Part shown: positions 49,308 to 58,524 of the stretch, piece after piece
How the letters are laid out: every line of letters begins with the position of its first letter
Position numbering within the stretch: the first letter of the stretch is position 1
Assembly (NCBI RefSeq): GCF_002179965.1
Contig: NZ_NGUQ01000015.1
Coordinates: 248,001-312,000 of the forward strand
Reading direction: 5' to 3'
DNA: 64,000 bases
From: Pandoraea sp. PE-S2T-3
Lineage (GTDB): Bacteria; Pseudomonadota; Gammaproteobacteria; Burkholderiales; Burkholderiaceae
Position numbers and translations under genes: made by a program
Notes under the pieces: generated by a model
What the model was told of the DNA's origin: nothing
The model's input: the letters and a program-made list of their open reading frames with translations, nothing else
Database searches by the model: none

Positions 49308-50345
49308 TCAGGCCCTCAGCACATCCGCCGCCCCGGCAAACAACGGATGCGCCATCGCCTCTTCGAGTCTCAGCACCGGTGTGACACAGCAATCGGCGTT
49401 CGCAAACCGAGCCGTCCAGTCAGCTTGCGACGCGCTTGCAAACACCGCCGCCAACTCGGCCTGCAAGGCGCGGGCATCGTCGCCGCCGACCGGCTGCCCG
49501 AGCATCCAGTGCCGGTCTCTCCATCCGGGGCGATCCAGCACGTCACACAACGTCTGCCAGAATTTGAGTTCGAGTGCGCCAACCGCCATGTACCGCCCGT
49601 CCTTCGTGCGATACACCTGATAGCACGGCACGCCGCCATTGAGCAGGTCTTCACCCGCACGCGCAGCGCGCCCCTGTCGATGCACCGCCACGGCCGGTAC
49701 CAGATTGGCGCGAAAGACTTCGTGCGTCATCGACACGTCGAGCCACCGCCCACGCCCGGTCCGTAGTGCAGCAAAAAGCGCTGCCAGCACCGCTTCGACG
49801 CAGGCCTGCGCACCGCCGAACAAATCGCCGATCTGGAAGTTCGGCACGATCGGCGCATCGCTCGCATCACATAGCTGATCGAGCACACCTGCGTAACCGA
49901 TGTAGTTGATGTCGTGACCCGCTGCCTGCGCCAGCGGTCCCTGCTGTCCGTAACCGCTGATCGACGCCATCACGAGCGATGGGCGATGTTTGGCAAGCGT
50001 CTCAAAGCCAAACCCGAGCCGGTCCATCACGCCGGGACGAAAGCCTTCAAGCAGCACGTCGGCGCGTGCCACGTGTTCGAGAAACACCGCGCGATCGGCG
50101 GCTTGCTTGAGATCGAGCCGCTCCACCGATTTGCCGCGATTGAGCAACCGCCAGAACGCACTGGGCGGTGCCTCTCCCTCGCGCAGCATCATCTCGCGGG
50201 CATAGTCACCCGCGCCGGTGTCTTCGATCTTGATGACGTGCGCGCCCATCTCTGCGAGACGCAGGCCGGCCAGCGGACCGGGGAGCAAACGGGTGAGATC
50301 CAGTACGGTAACGCCGGCCAGCGGCGCATCTTGAGAGGCGGTCAT
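49308..50345 (-). CDS. Alpha-methylacyl-CoA racemase-like protein (CaiB/BaiF fold)
   Basis: 345 residues; MCR/AMACR enzymes are about 360-380. The CaiB fold starts LAGVTVLDLTRLLPGPLAG. AAGHDINYIGYAGVLDQL contains His144; PNFQIGDLFGG contains Asp174; VGALELKFW contains Glu259. In the M. tuberculosis racemase, as I recall it, the catalytic residues are His126, Asp156 and Glu241, the same spacing (+18 throughout). This favours racemisation of 2-methylacyl-CoA esters over CoA transfer. It is the last gene of the minus-strand cluster from 56245. It begins 216 bp after the CoA-transferase gene and has a poor SD. Confidence 0.82.
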   Translation of the reverse strand: MTASQDAPLAGVTVLDLTRLLPGPLAGLRLAEMGAHVIKIEDTGAGDYAREMMLREGEAPPSAFWRLLNRGKSVERLDLKQAADRAVFLEHVARADVLLEGFRPGVMDRLGFGFETLAKHRPSLVMASISGYGQQGPLAQAAGHDINYIGYAGVLDQLCDASDAPIVPNFQIGDLFGGAQACVEAVLAALFAALRTGRGRWLDVSMTHEVFRANLVPAVAVHRQGRAARAGEDLLNGGVPCYQVYRTKDGRYMAVGALELKFWQTLCDVLDRPGWRDRHWMLGQPVGGDDARALQAELAAVFASASQADWTARFANADCCVTPVLRLEEAMAHPLFAGAADVLRA

Positions 50346-50421
50346 GGGGTAGCGACAGTAGGGTTATCGGGCGACGATCCGGCCAACGCACGACGCGACG
50401 ATCCACACATCAACGCGTCCG

Positions 50422-50493
50422 CACGTCGGTAGTCTGGCGTATCAGCCTATCGGCACGTCGGCACGTCGGCAACTCGGCGTATCGGCATATCGC
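50422..50493. repeat. Two imperfect 32-bp direct repeats between the two CaiB-fold genes
   Basis: Copies at 50422-50453 and 50462-50493 begin GCACGTCGG and end TATCG, differing at about seven positions; an extra GCACGTCG lies between them. They occupy the otherwise empty 216-bp gap. Confidence 0.5.
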
Positions 50494-50561
50494 CAAGTGT
50501 CGAAAAGCAACTGCCTGCTACCGTATCGCGCCTCACCCTCCGCCCGCAACCAGACGAACCC

Positions 50562-51899
50562 TCATTCGCCCTCGGACTTGTCTGAATTCGTCGCCGTGCT
50601 GCCGACTGTCGATGCCATCCCGCCGCTGGCATCAGCGGTGGCTGACCTCGTCGCCTGTCCGTCCGAATGCCCGTCATGCCCCTCATCTCCGGGAGCGCCC
50701 GACGGCCACGCAATCACGCCCTCCGCCAGCAAGCGGGCAATCTGCACGTCGCGATATCCGATCTCGCGCAGAATCTCGCCGGTGTGCTCGCCGACCGCAG
50801 GCAATGGCATGCGCGCCGGCAGCCGCTGCCCCGCCATGGTGATTGGCAGCAGAGGCACGGCTGTGTGCTCACCGTCATCGGTGGTCAACTCGCCCAGGCC
50901 GCCGCTCGCTTGCAGATGCGGGTCGTCGAACAACGCCTGCGGCGTGACGATGGGCGCGAACGGCAAGCCGTGGCGCTCGAACGCGGCCGACAGGTAATCG
51001 GCGTCGTAGCCCTGCACCATCTCGCGCAGCAGTGGCATCAGCCAGTCGCGCGCGAGCACACGGTCATTGTTGGTGGCGAGCCTCACATCGTCGGCCAGAT
51101 CGCTGCGCCCGAAGACGTCGCAGAAAATGCGCCACTGCGTATCGCTCACCACCGCCAGAAAGATCTGCACGCCATCGCGCGCCGTAAATACGTCGTAGAT
51201 GCCCCATGCCGAGACGCGTGCCGGCATCGGCGCTGGCGCCACGCCCGTGACGGCGTACTGCTGCATGTGCTGCGCCGCGAGCAAGACGCAGTTCTCGAAG
51301 AGCGCGCCCTGCACTTCCTGACCACGCCCCGTGGTCTTGCGCTCGTAAAGCGCCGCGAGCGCCGCCAGTGCGCCGAACACACCACCCATGATGTCGTTCA
51401 CCGATGCACCAGCGCGTAACGGCTGCCCGGGCGGCCCCGTCATATACGCCAGTCCGGCCATCATCTGCACGACTTCGTCGAGTGCCGTGCGCGCGGCGTA
51501 CGGTCCCGGCAGAAACCCCTTGAGCGAGACATAGACCAGCGCGGGGTTGAGCCGCGCGAGCGTGGCATAGTCGAGCCCGATCTGCCGCATGCGTCCCGGT
51601 TTGAAGTTTTCTGTCACCACGTCGGCCGTGCCCACGAGCCGCAGCATCAACTCCCGCCCTTCCGGACGCGTGACATCGACGGCCAGACTGCGCTTGTTGC
51701 GGTTGAACGTGCGAAAGAACCCCGCACCAGTGCCGAGCAGCCGGCGTGTGGCGTCACCGCTTACCGGCTCGATCTTGATGACGTCGGCGCCGAGATCGCC
51801 CAGCACCATGCCGCACGTCGGGCCCATCACCATATGAGAGAACTCCACCACGCGGATGCCTTGCAGTGGCATTGGCGTCGCGCGAACGGCATCCTGCAT
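50562..51899 (-). CDS. CaiB/BaiF family CoA-transferase (class III)
   Basis: 445 residues. Starts LQGIRVVEFSHMVMGPTCGM; GADVIKIEPVSGDATR; the catalytic Asp is Asp141 in ARTALDEVVQMMAGLAYMTG. It should move CoA from a donor thioester to a carboxylate, via an aspartyl-CoA anhydride. The last 40 residues are a low-complexity Gly/Asp/Ser/Thr tail not usual in the family. SD AGGAGG is 8 bp before the ATG. It lies 61 bp downstream of the fused hydratase, so co-transcription is likely. The acyl substrate is unknown; SmtB-like citramalate/malate transfer is one option. Confidence 0.9.
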   Translation of the reverse strand: MQDAVRATPMPLQGIRVVEFSHMVMGPTCGMVLGDLGADVIKIEPVSGDATRRLLGTGAGFFRTFNRNKRSLAVDVTRPEGRELMLRLVGTADVVTENFKPGRMRQIGLDYATLARLNPALVYVSLKGFLPGPYAARTALDEVVQMMAGLAYMTGPPGQPLRAGASVNDIMGGVFGALAALAALYERKTTGRGQEVQGALFENCVLLAAQHMQQYAVTGVAPAPMPARVSAWGIYDVFTARDGVQIFLAVVSDTQWRIFCDVFGRSDLADDVRLATNNDRVLARDWLMPLLREMVQGYDADYLSAAFERHGLPFAPIVTPQALFDDPHLQASGGLGELTTDDGEHTAVPLLPITMAGQRLPARMPLPAVGEHTGEILREIGYRDVQIARLLAEGVIAWPSGAPGDEGHDGHSDGQATRSATADASGGMASTVGSTATNSDKSEGE

Positions 51900-51960
51900 G
51901 TGCTGCCTCCTCTACTGCGCCGCACATCGCCGGACAACCGGGCCATGCGGGGCGCCTTGT

Positions 51961-53988
51961 CTAGCGCGCGGGTAAGTGCCCGCCTGCCGGATGGTTCGAC
52001 GCGAGGCGCGCGGGCGGTACGCCGCGGGCGTTGCGTTGCAATTGATCGAAGCCGACGATGTAGCCCGCCAGCGCGCTCGCCGCAACGGTCGCCGGACTGC
52101 CGAGCCACATCTGGCCGGGGCCCGAGCGTCCCGGGAAATTCCGATTCTGTGCGCTGATCACCACGTCGCTTGCGTTGCTCGACGCCCCGGGGCCTGCGTT
52201 CACGCAAGCGCCGCAACCGGGCGACAACAACGTGACACCGGCCGCTTCGAACACTCGGGTGTAGCCCTGCGACTCGCACCACGTGCGCACGTCCTCGCTG
52301 CCGTATTGCAGGTAGAACCGCACGCCGTCGGCCACATGCATGCCACGCGACAATCCCCAGGCGAGCACGTCGTGACAAGCACGCAGATCGTCTCGCTTGC
52401 TGCCGGTGCACGAGCCGCCATAGGCGATGTCGATGCGCACGGGCGCCGCCAGCGCGTTGAGGGCGACGCCGTTGCCCGGATCGCCAGGGCTGGCCACCAT
52501 CGCGCCCACGCGTGCGCAGTCGATCTCGATGACGTGGGCATATGACGCCTGCGCGTCGTTCGTCATCCACGGTTCGAGCGCCATCGCCGACCCGCGCCGT
52601 TCGTTCAGATACCGGACCGTCTCGGCGTCGGGCACCACAAGGCCCGTGAGGCCGCCGATCTCGGCCACCATGTTGGTCAGCGTCGCGCGCTCGTCGGTCG
52701 ACAGATGCGCCACCGCTTCGCCTGCAAACTCGATGATCTGGCCAATAGCACGGCCGTCGCGGATGTAGGGCAGATGCAGCACGTGCAGTGCGAGATCCTT
52801 GGCGCCCACACCGGCCGGCAACTGCGCGCGAAGCTGCACAAGGCATGTGCCCGGCACAACCAGCCGTGCATCGCCCGTGAGCCACGCATTGGCCATTTCC
52901 GTCGCTCCGACACCGAAAGCAAACGCGCCGATGGCACCGCAGTGCGGCGTGTGCGAATCGGTGCCGACAATCACCTGCCCCGGCAACGCATAGCGCTCCA
53001 GCATGATGGCGTGGCAAATGCCTTCGGAGCCACCCCCGGGTATGCGGCCGTGCAGACGCAATTGATGTTTCGCGCAGAAGTCGCGTTGCACCGCACCGAG
53101 TTGATGCGCGGCCTCAATCAGCGCCGGCGGCCGATTGCCGCCCGTCATCGCGTCGAGATGCGTCAAGTGATCTTCAAAGCAGAGAATCGATGCCGGGTCG
53201 TGCAGCGACGGCGTATCGGCACCGGCCCCCTCGAATGCGTGATGCAGAAAACTCACGGCCATCGGCGTGACGTATTCGTGGGAAAAGCGCCAGTCGGCGG
53301 GCACGAAGACGGCGTCCCCCGCGCGAACACGCGCAACACCCAGCGCACGGGCGATGATCTTCTCGCCATACGTCATGGGGCCCGGCGCATGCGCGGGGCG
53401 CGGCGGCACGACCTCTCCTGCCAGCCGCCGCCGTGTGTAGCCGAACAACCCGCCGCTACGCACGATGGCTTCGCCAAGCACGTCGCAGTCTTCCAGAAAC
53501 GCCTCGACGGGAAGCTCTTCCCCCGCGAGCAGACGCTCGACAAGCGATTGATCGGTCGACGTCAGCAAGCCCAGGTTCTGGCAATTCTGCGCATAAATGC
53601 GCTCCAGACTGTCGGCAATCACGAGCCGGATGCCCGCGCACCACTCGGCAAACGGACTCGCTTCACGCGACGACCCCTTGCCCCGCCGCGTGCCGGAGAC
53701 CGACAACGCAAAGCCACCCGAGCGCACCGATTTCGGCTTGACGGGGAAAACGCCCGTCGGATCGGCATCGCCATCACTGCATCGCAATCCGACATAAACG
53801 TAGTCACCCAGCGTGTCGTCGAAAGTGAGACACGCCCACGCCGGGGTCATTTCGTCGGTGGAAATCTGGTCACGCAGCGTGCCGGCGTCGGCGCGCGTCA
53901 GATCCTCGCCCGCCAATTGCCGCGTCATCGCCTCGGCGCTGTCGCTCAACCAAAGCACACGTCCGGTCAGTCGCACAGTGGTTTGCAT
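51961..53988 (-). CDS. Fused aconitase-family hydratase (LeuD-like + LeuC-like domains)
   Basis: 675 residues. The swivel (LeuD/IPMI small-subunit) domain comes first, about residues 1-190, with GKGSSREASPFAEW at 103-116. The catalytic (LeuC) domain follows, with GTDSHTPHCGAIGAFAFG (342-359), first Fe-S Cys527 in GGSCTGSKRDD, Cys592 and Cys595 in PGCGACVN, and FPGRSGPGQMWLGSP (618-632). All three 4Fe-4S ligands are present, so a working dehydratase/hydratase is expected. The order is that of AcnB rather than AcnA or the separate LeuC and LeuD, yet it lacks AcnB's HEAT domain and is much shorter than either aconitase (about 870-890). Substrates may be methyl-substituted malate/fumarate-type acids. 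AGGAG lies 8 bp before MQTTVRL. Confidence 0.88.
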   Translation of the reverse strand: MQTTVRLTGRVLWLSDSAEAMTRQLAGEDLTRADAGTLRDQISTDEMTPAWACLTFDDTLGDYVYVGLRCSDGDADPTGVFPVKPKSVRSGGFALSVSGTRRGKGSSREASPFAEWCAGIRLVIADSLERIYAQNCQNLGLLTSTDQSLVERLLAGEELPVEAFLEDCDVLGEAIVRSGGLFGYTRRRLAGEVVPPRPAHAPGPMTYGEKIIARALGVARVRAGDAVFVPADWRFSHEYVTPMAVSFLHHAFEGAGADTPSLHDPASILCFEDHLTHLDAMTGGNRPPALIEAAHQLGAVQRDFCAKHQLRLHGRIPGGGSEGICHAIMLERYALPGQVIVGTDSHTPHCGAIGAFAFGVGATEMANAWLTGDARLVVPGTCLVQLRAQLPAGVGAKDLALHVLHLPYIRDGRAIGQIIEFAGEAVAHLSTDERATLTNMVAEIGGLTGLVVPDAETVRYLNERRGSAMALEPWMTNDAQASYAHVIEIDCARVGAMVASPGDPGNGVALNALAAPVRIDIAYGGSCTGSKRDDLRACHDVLAWGLSRGMHVADGVRFYLQYGSEDVRTWCESQGYTRVFEAAGVTLLSPGCGACVNAGPGASSNASDVVISAQNRNFPGRSGPGQMWLGSPATVAASALAGYIVGFDQLQRNARGVPPARLASNHPAGGHLPAR

Positions 53989-54114
53989 GTGATCGCTCCT
54001 GGAATGTTCCCGCATCGGGTCACCCGTTCGGATCGCAAGTTCCGTGCCCAAATCGGGCCTCGGAGACGTAGCGGCGGCTGAATTTCGAGGGCATGACGTC
54101 TAAACGCGCGTTCG

Positions 54115-55191
54115 TCAGGGGTACTGGCGATTCGCCTGCGTGGCAAAAGTGTTGGTCCAGGTATCGCCGAGACGAATCTGCGCCGGCTTGACCTCCGGCG
54201 TGAACGACGCCAGCGCACGCAACGCGGTGGCAGGACCATCGGCCGGCATCAGGCCGTCGGGCGAAAACGCTTCGCGGCAGTTCGCGAAAGCCTTCAGGTA
54301 AAGCGTCTTGTCCCCCAGCAGATAAGGTTCCGGCACGGTCTTGAGCAGTTCGGCCGCCGACGCGTGTTGCAGCCACTTGTCGGCACGTACGATGGCGTTG
54401 GCCAGCGCCTGAACCGTGCGGGGGTTCTTCTGGATGAAGCTTTGCGGCGCATACATCACGGCCGCCGGCATCGGTCCGCCGAACATGGCACGCGTGCCTG
54501 CCTGCGTGCGCGTGTCGATCAGTACCTTGATGTCGCCCGACTCCTGAAGCAGCGTCATCATCGGATCGACGTTGGACACCGCGTCGACTTGCCCGCCGCG
54601 CGCGGCCGCCACCACGGTGGCATTGGTACCGACACCGACGATGGACACGTCAGACGGCTTGAGGCCCGCCTTGGCGAGCGCCACATTGACCAGCATGTGC
54701 GTGCTGGAGCCGGGGGCACTCACGCCGATGCGCATGCCCTTCAGATCCTTCACGGACTTGACGTCGTTGTTGTGGCTTTTCACGACGCCAAGCACCAGTT
54801 GGGGTGCAGCGCCAAGTACAACGAACGATTGATACGTCAGCCCCTTGGTCTGCATCAGCAAGGTATGTTCGAAGGCCCCGGTGCCGATGTCGGCACTGCC
54901 GCCCACGACCGCCTGCAACGCTTTGGAGCCGCCCGCGAAATCGTCAATGGTGACGTCAAGCCCCTCGTCCTTGAAGTAGCCAAGTTGCTCGGCGATGGTC
55001 AGGGGCAGGTAATAGAGCCCGGGCTTGCCGCCCACGGCGATGGTGATCTTGGGTTTTTCCAGCGGCTGGGCCGGTGCGGCGCGCGCCGTACTGCTCAGGC
55101 TCAACGCTATGAGGCCGAGTGCCATCAGGGCAAGCACAAGCACCAGACGGCCCACTACATCGCGCACGCGGCGCGCTTCACTTTGTGTCAT
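54115..55191 (-). CDS. NMT1/SsuA-type ABC solute-binding protein
   Basis: 358 residues. N-terminal hydrophobic signal (VLVLALMALGLIALSLSSTARA), then ITIAVGGKPGLYYLPLTIAEQ, GYFKDEGLDVTI and VGGSADIGTGAFEH, the NMT1/THI5-like fold of nitrate/taurine/pyrimidine binding proteins. The partner ATPase and permease are not beside it, so transport must use components coded elsewhere. SD AGGAG 8 bp upstream. It sits directly before the fused hydratase (126 bp gap) and after a LysR gene. Confidence 0.88.
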   Translation of the reverse strand: MTQSEARRVRDVVGRLVLVLALMALGLIALSLSSTARAAPAQPLEKPKITIAVGGKPGLYYLPLTIAEQLGYFKDEGLDVTIDDFAGGSKALQAVVGGSADIGTGAFEHTLLMQTKGLTYQSFVVLGAAPQLVLGVVKSHNNDVKSVKDLKGMRIGVSAPGSSTHMLVNVALAKAGLKPSDVSIVGVGTNATVVAAARGGQVDAVSNVDPMMTLLQESGDIKVLIDTRTQAGTRAMFGGPMPAAVMYAPQSFIQKNPRTVQALANAIVRADKWLQHASAAELLKTVPEPYLLGDKTLYLKAFANCREAFSPDGLMPADGPATALRALASFTPEVKPAQIRLGDTWTNTFATQANRQYP

Positions 55192-55324
55192 CGCGAGTCT
55201 CCTCCCGTGGGATCGGGACGCAGGCGCGCTCCGGCTCGTCGGCCAGAATCGCTATCGGCTCCCAGAGCATCCGCCGCCAGGGTGGCGGCGACAAGATGTG
55301 TTTCGGCATGCCAGACATCGCCGT

Positions 55325-56245
55325 TCACGATGTCTCTGTACTCCCGCGCGCGCAGAGGTGATCCACCAGCATGCGTGACGCCACCGGCAACGCGTCGTAA
55401 CGCCGAACGCACACGATTAGCCGCCGTTGCGCCCAGCTGTCGGTGAGCGGCACCACGCGCAGCGCTTCGCCGTCCGGTACCTGCGAGTAGACGCCCACCG
55501 CCTCGCGCGGCGCCACGGCCATGCCGAGGTTGGCGCGCACCATGCGGCACACGGCCTCGAACGTCGATACGTGAATGCGGAATTTGACAGTCTTGCCCTG
55601 CTCGGCCGCGATGCGCCGCAGGACGGTGTACATGGCGCTATCGGGATGCACGCCGATGTGGTCGAAGTCGAGCGTTTCGGTGAAGGCCAGCTGGCTGGCA
55701 TTGGCGAGCGAATGCTCCCGATGCAGGACGGCCACGATCTGGTCGTGCCGGTAGGGGAAGACTTCGACGTCGCGCGTGTCGACAGCGTCCCAGCAGATGC
55801 CGATGTCGGTCGCCCCTTCTGCCACGCCGCGCACCACCTGCGCGCTGGTGTGCTCTTCGAGATCGACCTTCACGCCCTCGTGGCGGCGCAGGAACGCGCC
55901 GAGTTCATCGGGCAACGTCTCGACGATGGACGACACATTGGCAAAGATGCGAATGTGGCCGCGCACACCGCTGGTGTATTCGGACAAGTCGCCCTGCATC
56001 TTCTCGAGGCTGCGCAGCACATTGCGCGCGTGGTGAAGCAGCGCTTCGCCGGCCGGCGTGGCGCGCACCCCCCACTTGTGCCGTTGCAGCAGCGCGGAGC
56101 CAACCAGCGACTCCAGATCGTTGATGCGCTTGCTGACCGCCGATGGGGCGATGAACTCGCGCTCGGCGGCGCGGGCAATGCTGCTTTCCTCGCAAACGGC
56201 AACGAACAGACGCAGCGACACCAGATCGATCCGCCAAAGCGCCAT
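55325..56245 (-). CDS. LysR-family regulator of the hydratase/CoA cluster
   Basis: 306 residues. Winged helix in RIDLVSLRLFVAVCEESSIA and IAPSAVSKRINDLESLVGS. The effector domain follows from about residue 85. It is co-directional with and 133 bp upstream of the solute-binding protein gene, so it is the probable local regulator. MALWRIDL has GGGAG 7 bp before it. Confidence 0.9.
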   Translation of the reverse strand: MALWRIDLVSLRLFVAVCEESSIARAAEREFIAPSAVSKRINDLESLVGSALLQRHKWGVRATPAGEALLHHARNVLRSLEKMQGDLSEYTSGVRGHIRIFANVSSIVETLPDELGAFLRRHEGVKVDLEEHTSAQVVRGVAEGATDIGICWDAVDTRDVEVFPYRHDQIVAVLHREHSLANASQLAFTETLDFDHIGVHPDSAMYTVLRRIAAEQGKTVKFRIHVSTFEAVCRMVRANLGMAVAPREAVGVYSQVPDGEALRVVPLTDSWAQRRLIVCVRRYDALPVASRMLVDHLCARGSTETS

Positions 56246-56736
56246 GCCAGTCTCCCGAAGGCACTGCATTGACCGCGATTGTGCGACGCAAGGGGTAAAA
56301 ACGCCACTTCGATACCGCTTTCCCCCGGTTCGCCGGTACATGAAAACAACACTGAAGCCCCGCTGCGACGCCTTGCACTGAGTTGACGGTTGCGGCGCGA
56401 AACGGTGAGTCGGGGGGATGGAAGGTACGGCAAGACGCCAGGTTGCGAGAGTCCGCCGGACGCCCAAGCGTCCGTCTCGGTAAGCCGGTGCCGGTCCCTC
56501 CCAGGCGCCGCTAACGCATCGCTCCGGACACCAGAACGGCACTCCAGCCGCCGTCTGCCGTGTTGAACGATGCCTCAGGCGGCGGTGCCGACGCCATGGC
56601 CATGAACAGCCAACATTTGCAAATGACGATCGCAATCATTTTGTTGACGCTCAGTCTCCCCGGTAACGTTGCCGGGTCTGATTCGACTATAGTGCGGCGC
56701 TATCGCAGCGGCAACTGTTAAACGTTTCAGTATTTT
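56246..56736. other. 490-bp region upstream of the LysR gene
   Basis: No credible gene. On the minus strand there is a good sigma-70 promoter: TTGCCG (56714-56709), 17 bp, TATAGT (56691-56686). It is followed by an inverted repeat CCCGG/CCGGG and by TGA-CGATCGCAA-TCA (about 56624-56638), which has the skeleton of a Fur box (TGA-N9-TCA) but few matches inside. A transcript from it would have a leader of over 400 nt before the LysR ATG. Confidence 0.4.
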
Positions 56737-58524
56737 TCAAGCACGCCGGGCGATCGCCCTGGCCAGCACCAGCACCGGCAGCAAGCCGACGGCCACGAGC
56801 GTGAGGGCCGGCACGGCGGCCTCGGCCAGCCGTTCGTCGGCGGCCAGATGACTCGTGACCACGGCGAGCGTGTCCATATTGAAGGGCCGCAGCGCCAGCG
56901 TGGCGGGCAGCTCTTTCATGACGTCGACAAAGACGAGCAGCGCGGCCGTCAGCACACTGCCGCGCAGCAACGGCAGATGCACGCGCCGCAGCATGGCCCA
57001 GCCGCCCACGCCGAGACTGCGCGAACTGGCGTCGAGATTGGGGGAAATTCTGGCGAAGCCTGCGTCCACACTTTGCAAGGCGGCGGGCAGGAATCGCACG
57101 AGATAGGCATAGATCAGCACGCCGGCCGTGCCCGCCAGCACCAGACCGTCTGCACCGAACAGGTCGCCAAGCCAGGTGTCTACCCGCAGCACGGGTGTGA
57201 GGATACCGAGTGCGATCACCGCGCCCGGAATCGCATAGCCCACGCCGACGAGGCGTACCGCCGCCCGCGTGGCCCGGCCCGGGGCCTGCCGCTGCGCGTA
57301 GCCGAGCACGATCGCGAAGACGCTCGCCACCAACGCCGCCGCGCCCGCCAGCCGCACGGTGTTGTAGACCCATTCTCCATAGCGCGACCACGGCACCTGA
57401 TCGAGTTCCGAGACCGCCAGCCGAAGCATGATGACCGCCGGGAGAAGGAAACCGATGACCAGCGGCAACACGCAGACGAGGGTGGCCAGCCAGCCGCGTC
57501 CGCCCCTGAGCACCGTGCGGCGCGCCGTAGTCGGTGCCCGGCCCGGAGCCCCGTAGTAGCGCAGGCGTGCGCGGCCGCGCGCCTCCAGCATCAGCAGTAC
57601 CAGCACGGCGGCCAGCAGACAGACCGAAAGCTGCGCGGCGGCAACGCGGTCGCCCATCGACAGCCACGCACGATAAATGCCGGTCGTGAACGTGGGCACC
57701 CCGAAGTAGGCGACGGCACCGTAGTCGGCGAGCGTCTCCATGAGGACGAGGGCCACGGCCGCCACCAGCGCCGGCCGCGCCAGCGGCAACGCCACGCGCC
57801 AGAACGCCTGCCACGGGGTGCAGCCCAGCGTGCGGGCCGCTTCGAGGAAGCGCTGGCTATGGTCGAGGAACGCCGTGCGCGCCAGCAGATACACATAGGG
57901 ATAGAACGCCCCGGCGAAGACCCACGCCGCGCCGTACCACGAGCGGATCTCGGGGAATGCGCTCAGGCGGTCGACGCCCAGCGCCCGACGCAGCGCCGTT
58001 TGCACCGGGCCGGAAAACTGGAGGAAGTCGGTATAGGCGTAGGCCGTGACGTAGGCCGGCATGGCGAGCGGCAGAATCAGCGCCCATGCCAGCACACGCC
58101 GCCCGGGGAACGCGTAGTGCACGACGAGCCACGCACTCGACACGCCCATCACCAGCACGCCGACGGCCACGGCCAGCGAAATGCGCAGCGAATTCAGCGC
58201 GTACTCGGGCAAGACCGTGTCGAGCATGTGCAACAGGATGGCCCGCGTGTTGGCATCCCCGGCGCCCAGCGCGGCCACGATGCCGAACATCGGGACGAGG
58301 ACGACCAGCGCCGGCAGCCAGGCGGCGAGCTGCCATACCCCTTTGCCGTGGCCCAGACGCAGACGTGCGACGCGCGGTGCACTCGGGGCCTCGTCAACGA
58401 TGGCAGTCGATACCGCAGCGGATGCCGCAGCCCCGTCAATCGAACGGTTCTCCCGGTCGGCAGTCGGCCCGTGGGTGCGTTGGGCGAGGTCGGAAGCGGC
58501 GCGCGGCGGGGGCGTCGAGGGCAT
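56737..58524 (-). CDS. Fe3+-type ABC transporter permease (two fused permease domains)
   Basis: 595 residues, about 12 helices. Two binding-protein-dependent permease domains; EAA loops at EAARTLGCTPWQAFWRVALP and near DASSRSLGVGGWAMLRRVHL. This is the FbpB/SfuB/AfuB architecture for ferric iron or related cations. The N-terminus is a 60-residue disordered lead. The ATPase gene is divergent on the other strand and no binding protein is in the window. An in-frame TTG two codons upstream could also start it. Confidence 0.9.
   Translation of the reverse strand: MPSTPPPRAASDLAQRTHGPTADRENRSIDGAAASAAVSTAIVDEAPSAPRVARLRLGHGKGVWQLAAWLPALVVLVPMFGIVAALGAGDANTRAILLHMLDTVLPEYALNSLRISLAVAVGVLVMGVSSAWLVVHYAFPGRRVLAWALILPLAMPAYVTAYAYTDFLQFSGPVQTALRRALGVDRLSAFPEIRSWYGAAWVFAGAFYPYVYLLARTAFLDHSQRFLEAARTLGCTPWQAFWRVALPLARPALVAAVALVLMETLADYGAVAYFGVPTFTTGIYRAWLSMGDRVAAAQLSVCLLAAVLVLLMLEARGRARLRYYGAPGRAPTTARRTVLRGGRGWLATLVCVLPLVIGFLLPAVIMLRLAVSELDQVPWSRYGEWVYNTVRLAGAAALVASVFAIVLGYAQRQAPGRATRAAVRLVGVGYAIPGAVIALGILTPVLRVDTWLGDLFGADGLVLAGTAGVLIYAYLVRFLPAALQSVDAGFARISPNLDASSRSLGVGGWAMLRRVHLPLLRGSVLTAALLVFVDVMKELPATLALRPFNMDTLAVVTSHLAADERLAEAAVPALTLVAVGLLPVLVLARAIARRA

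Noticed and set aside
56505-56606. 30-codon minus-strand frame near the Fur-like site (MAMASAPPPEASFN)
   Set aside because: Checked as a possible HemP-type small protein; the sequence does not match and there is no SD.
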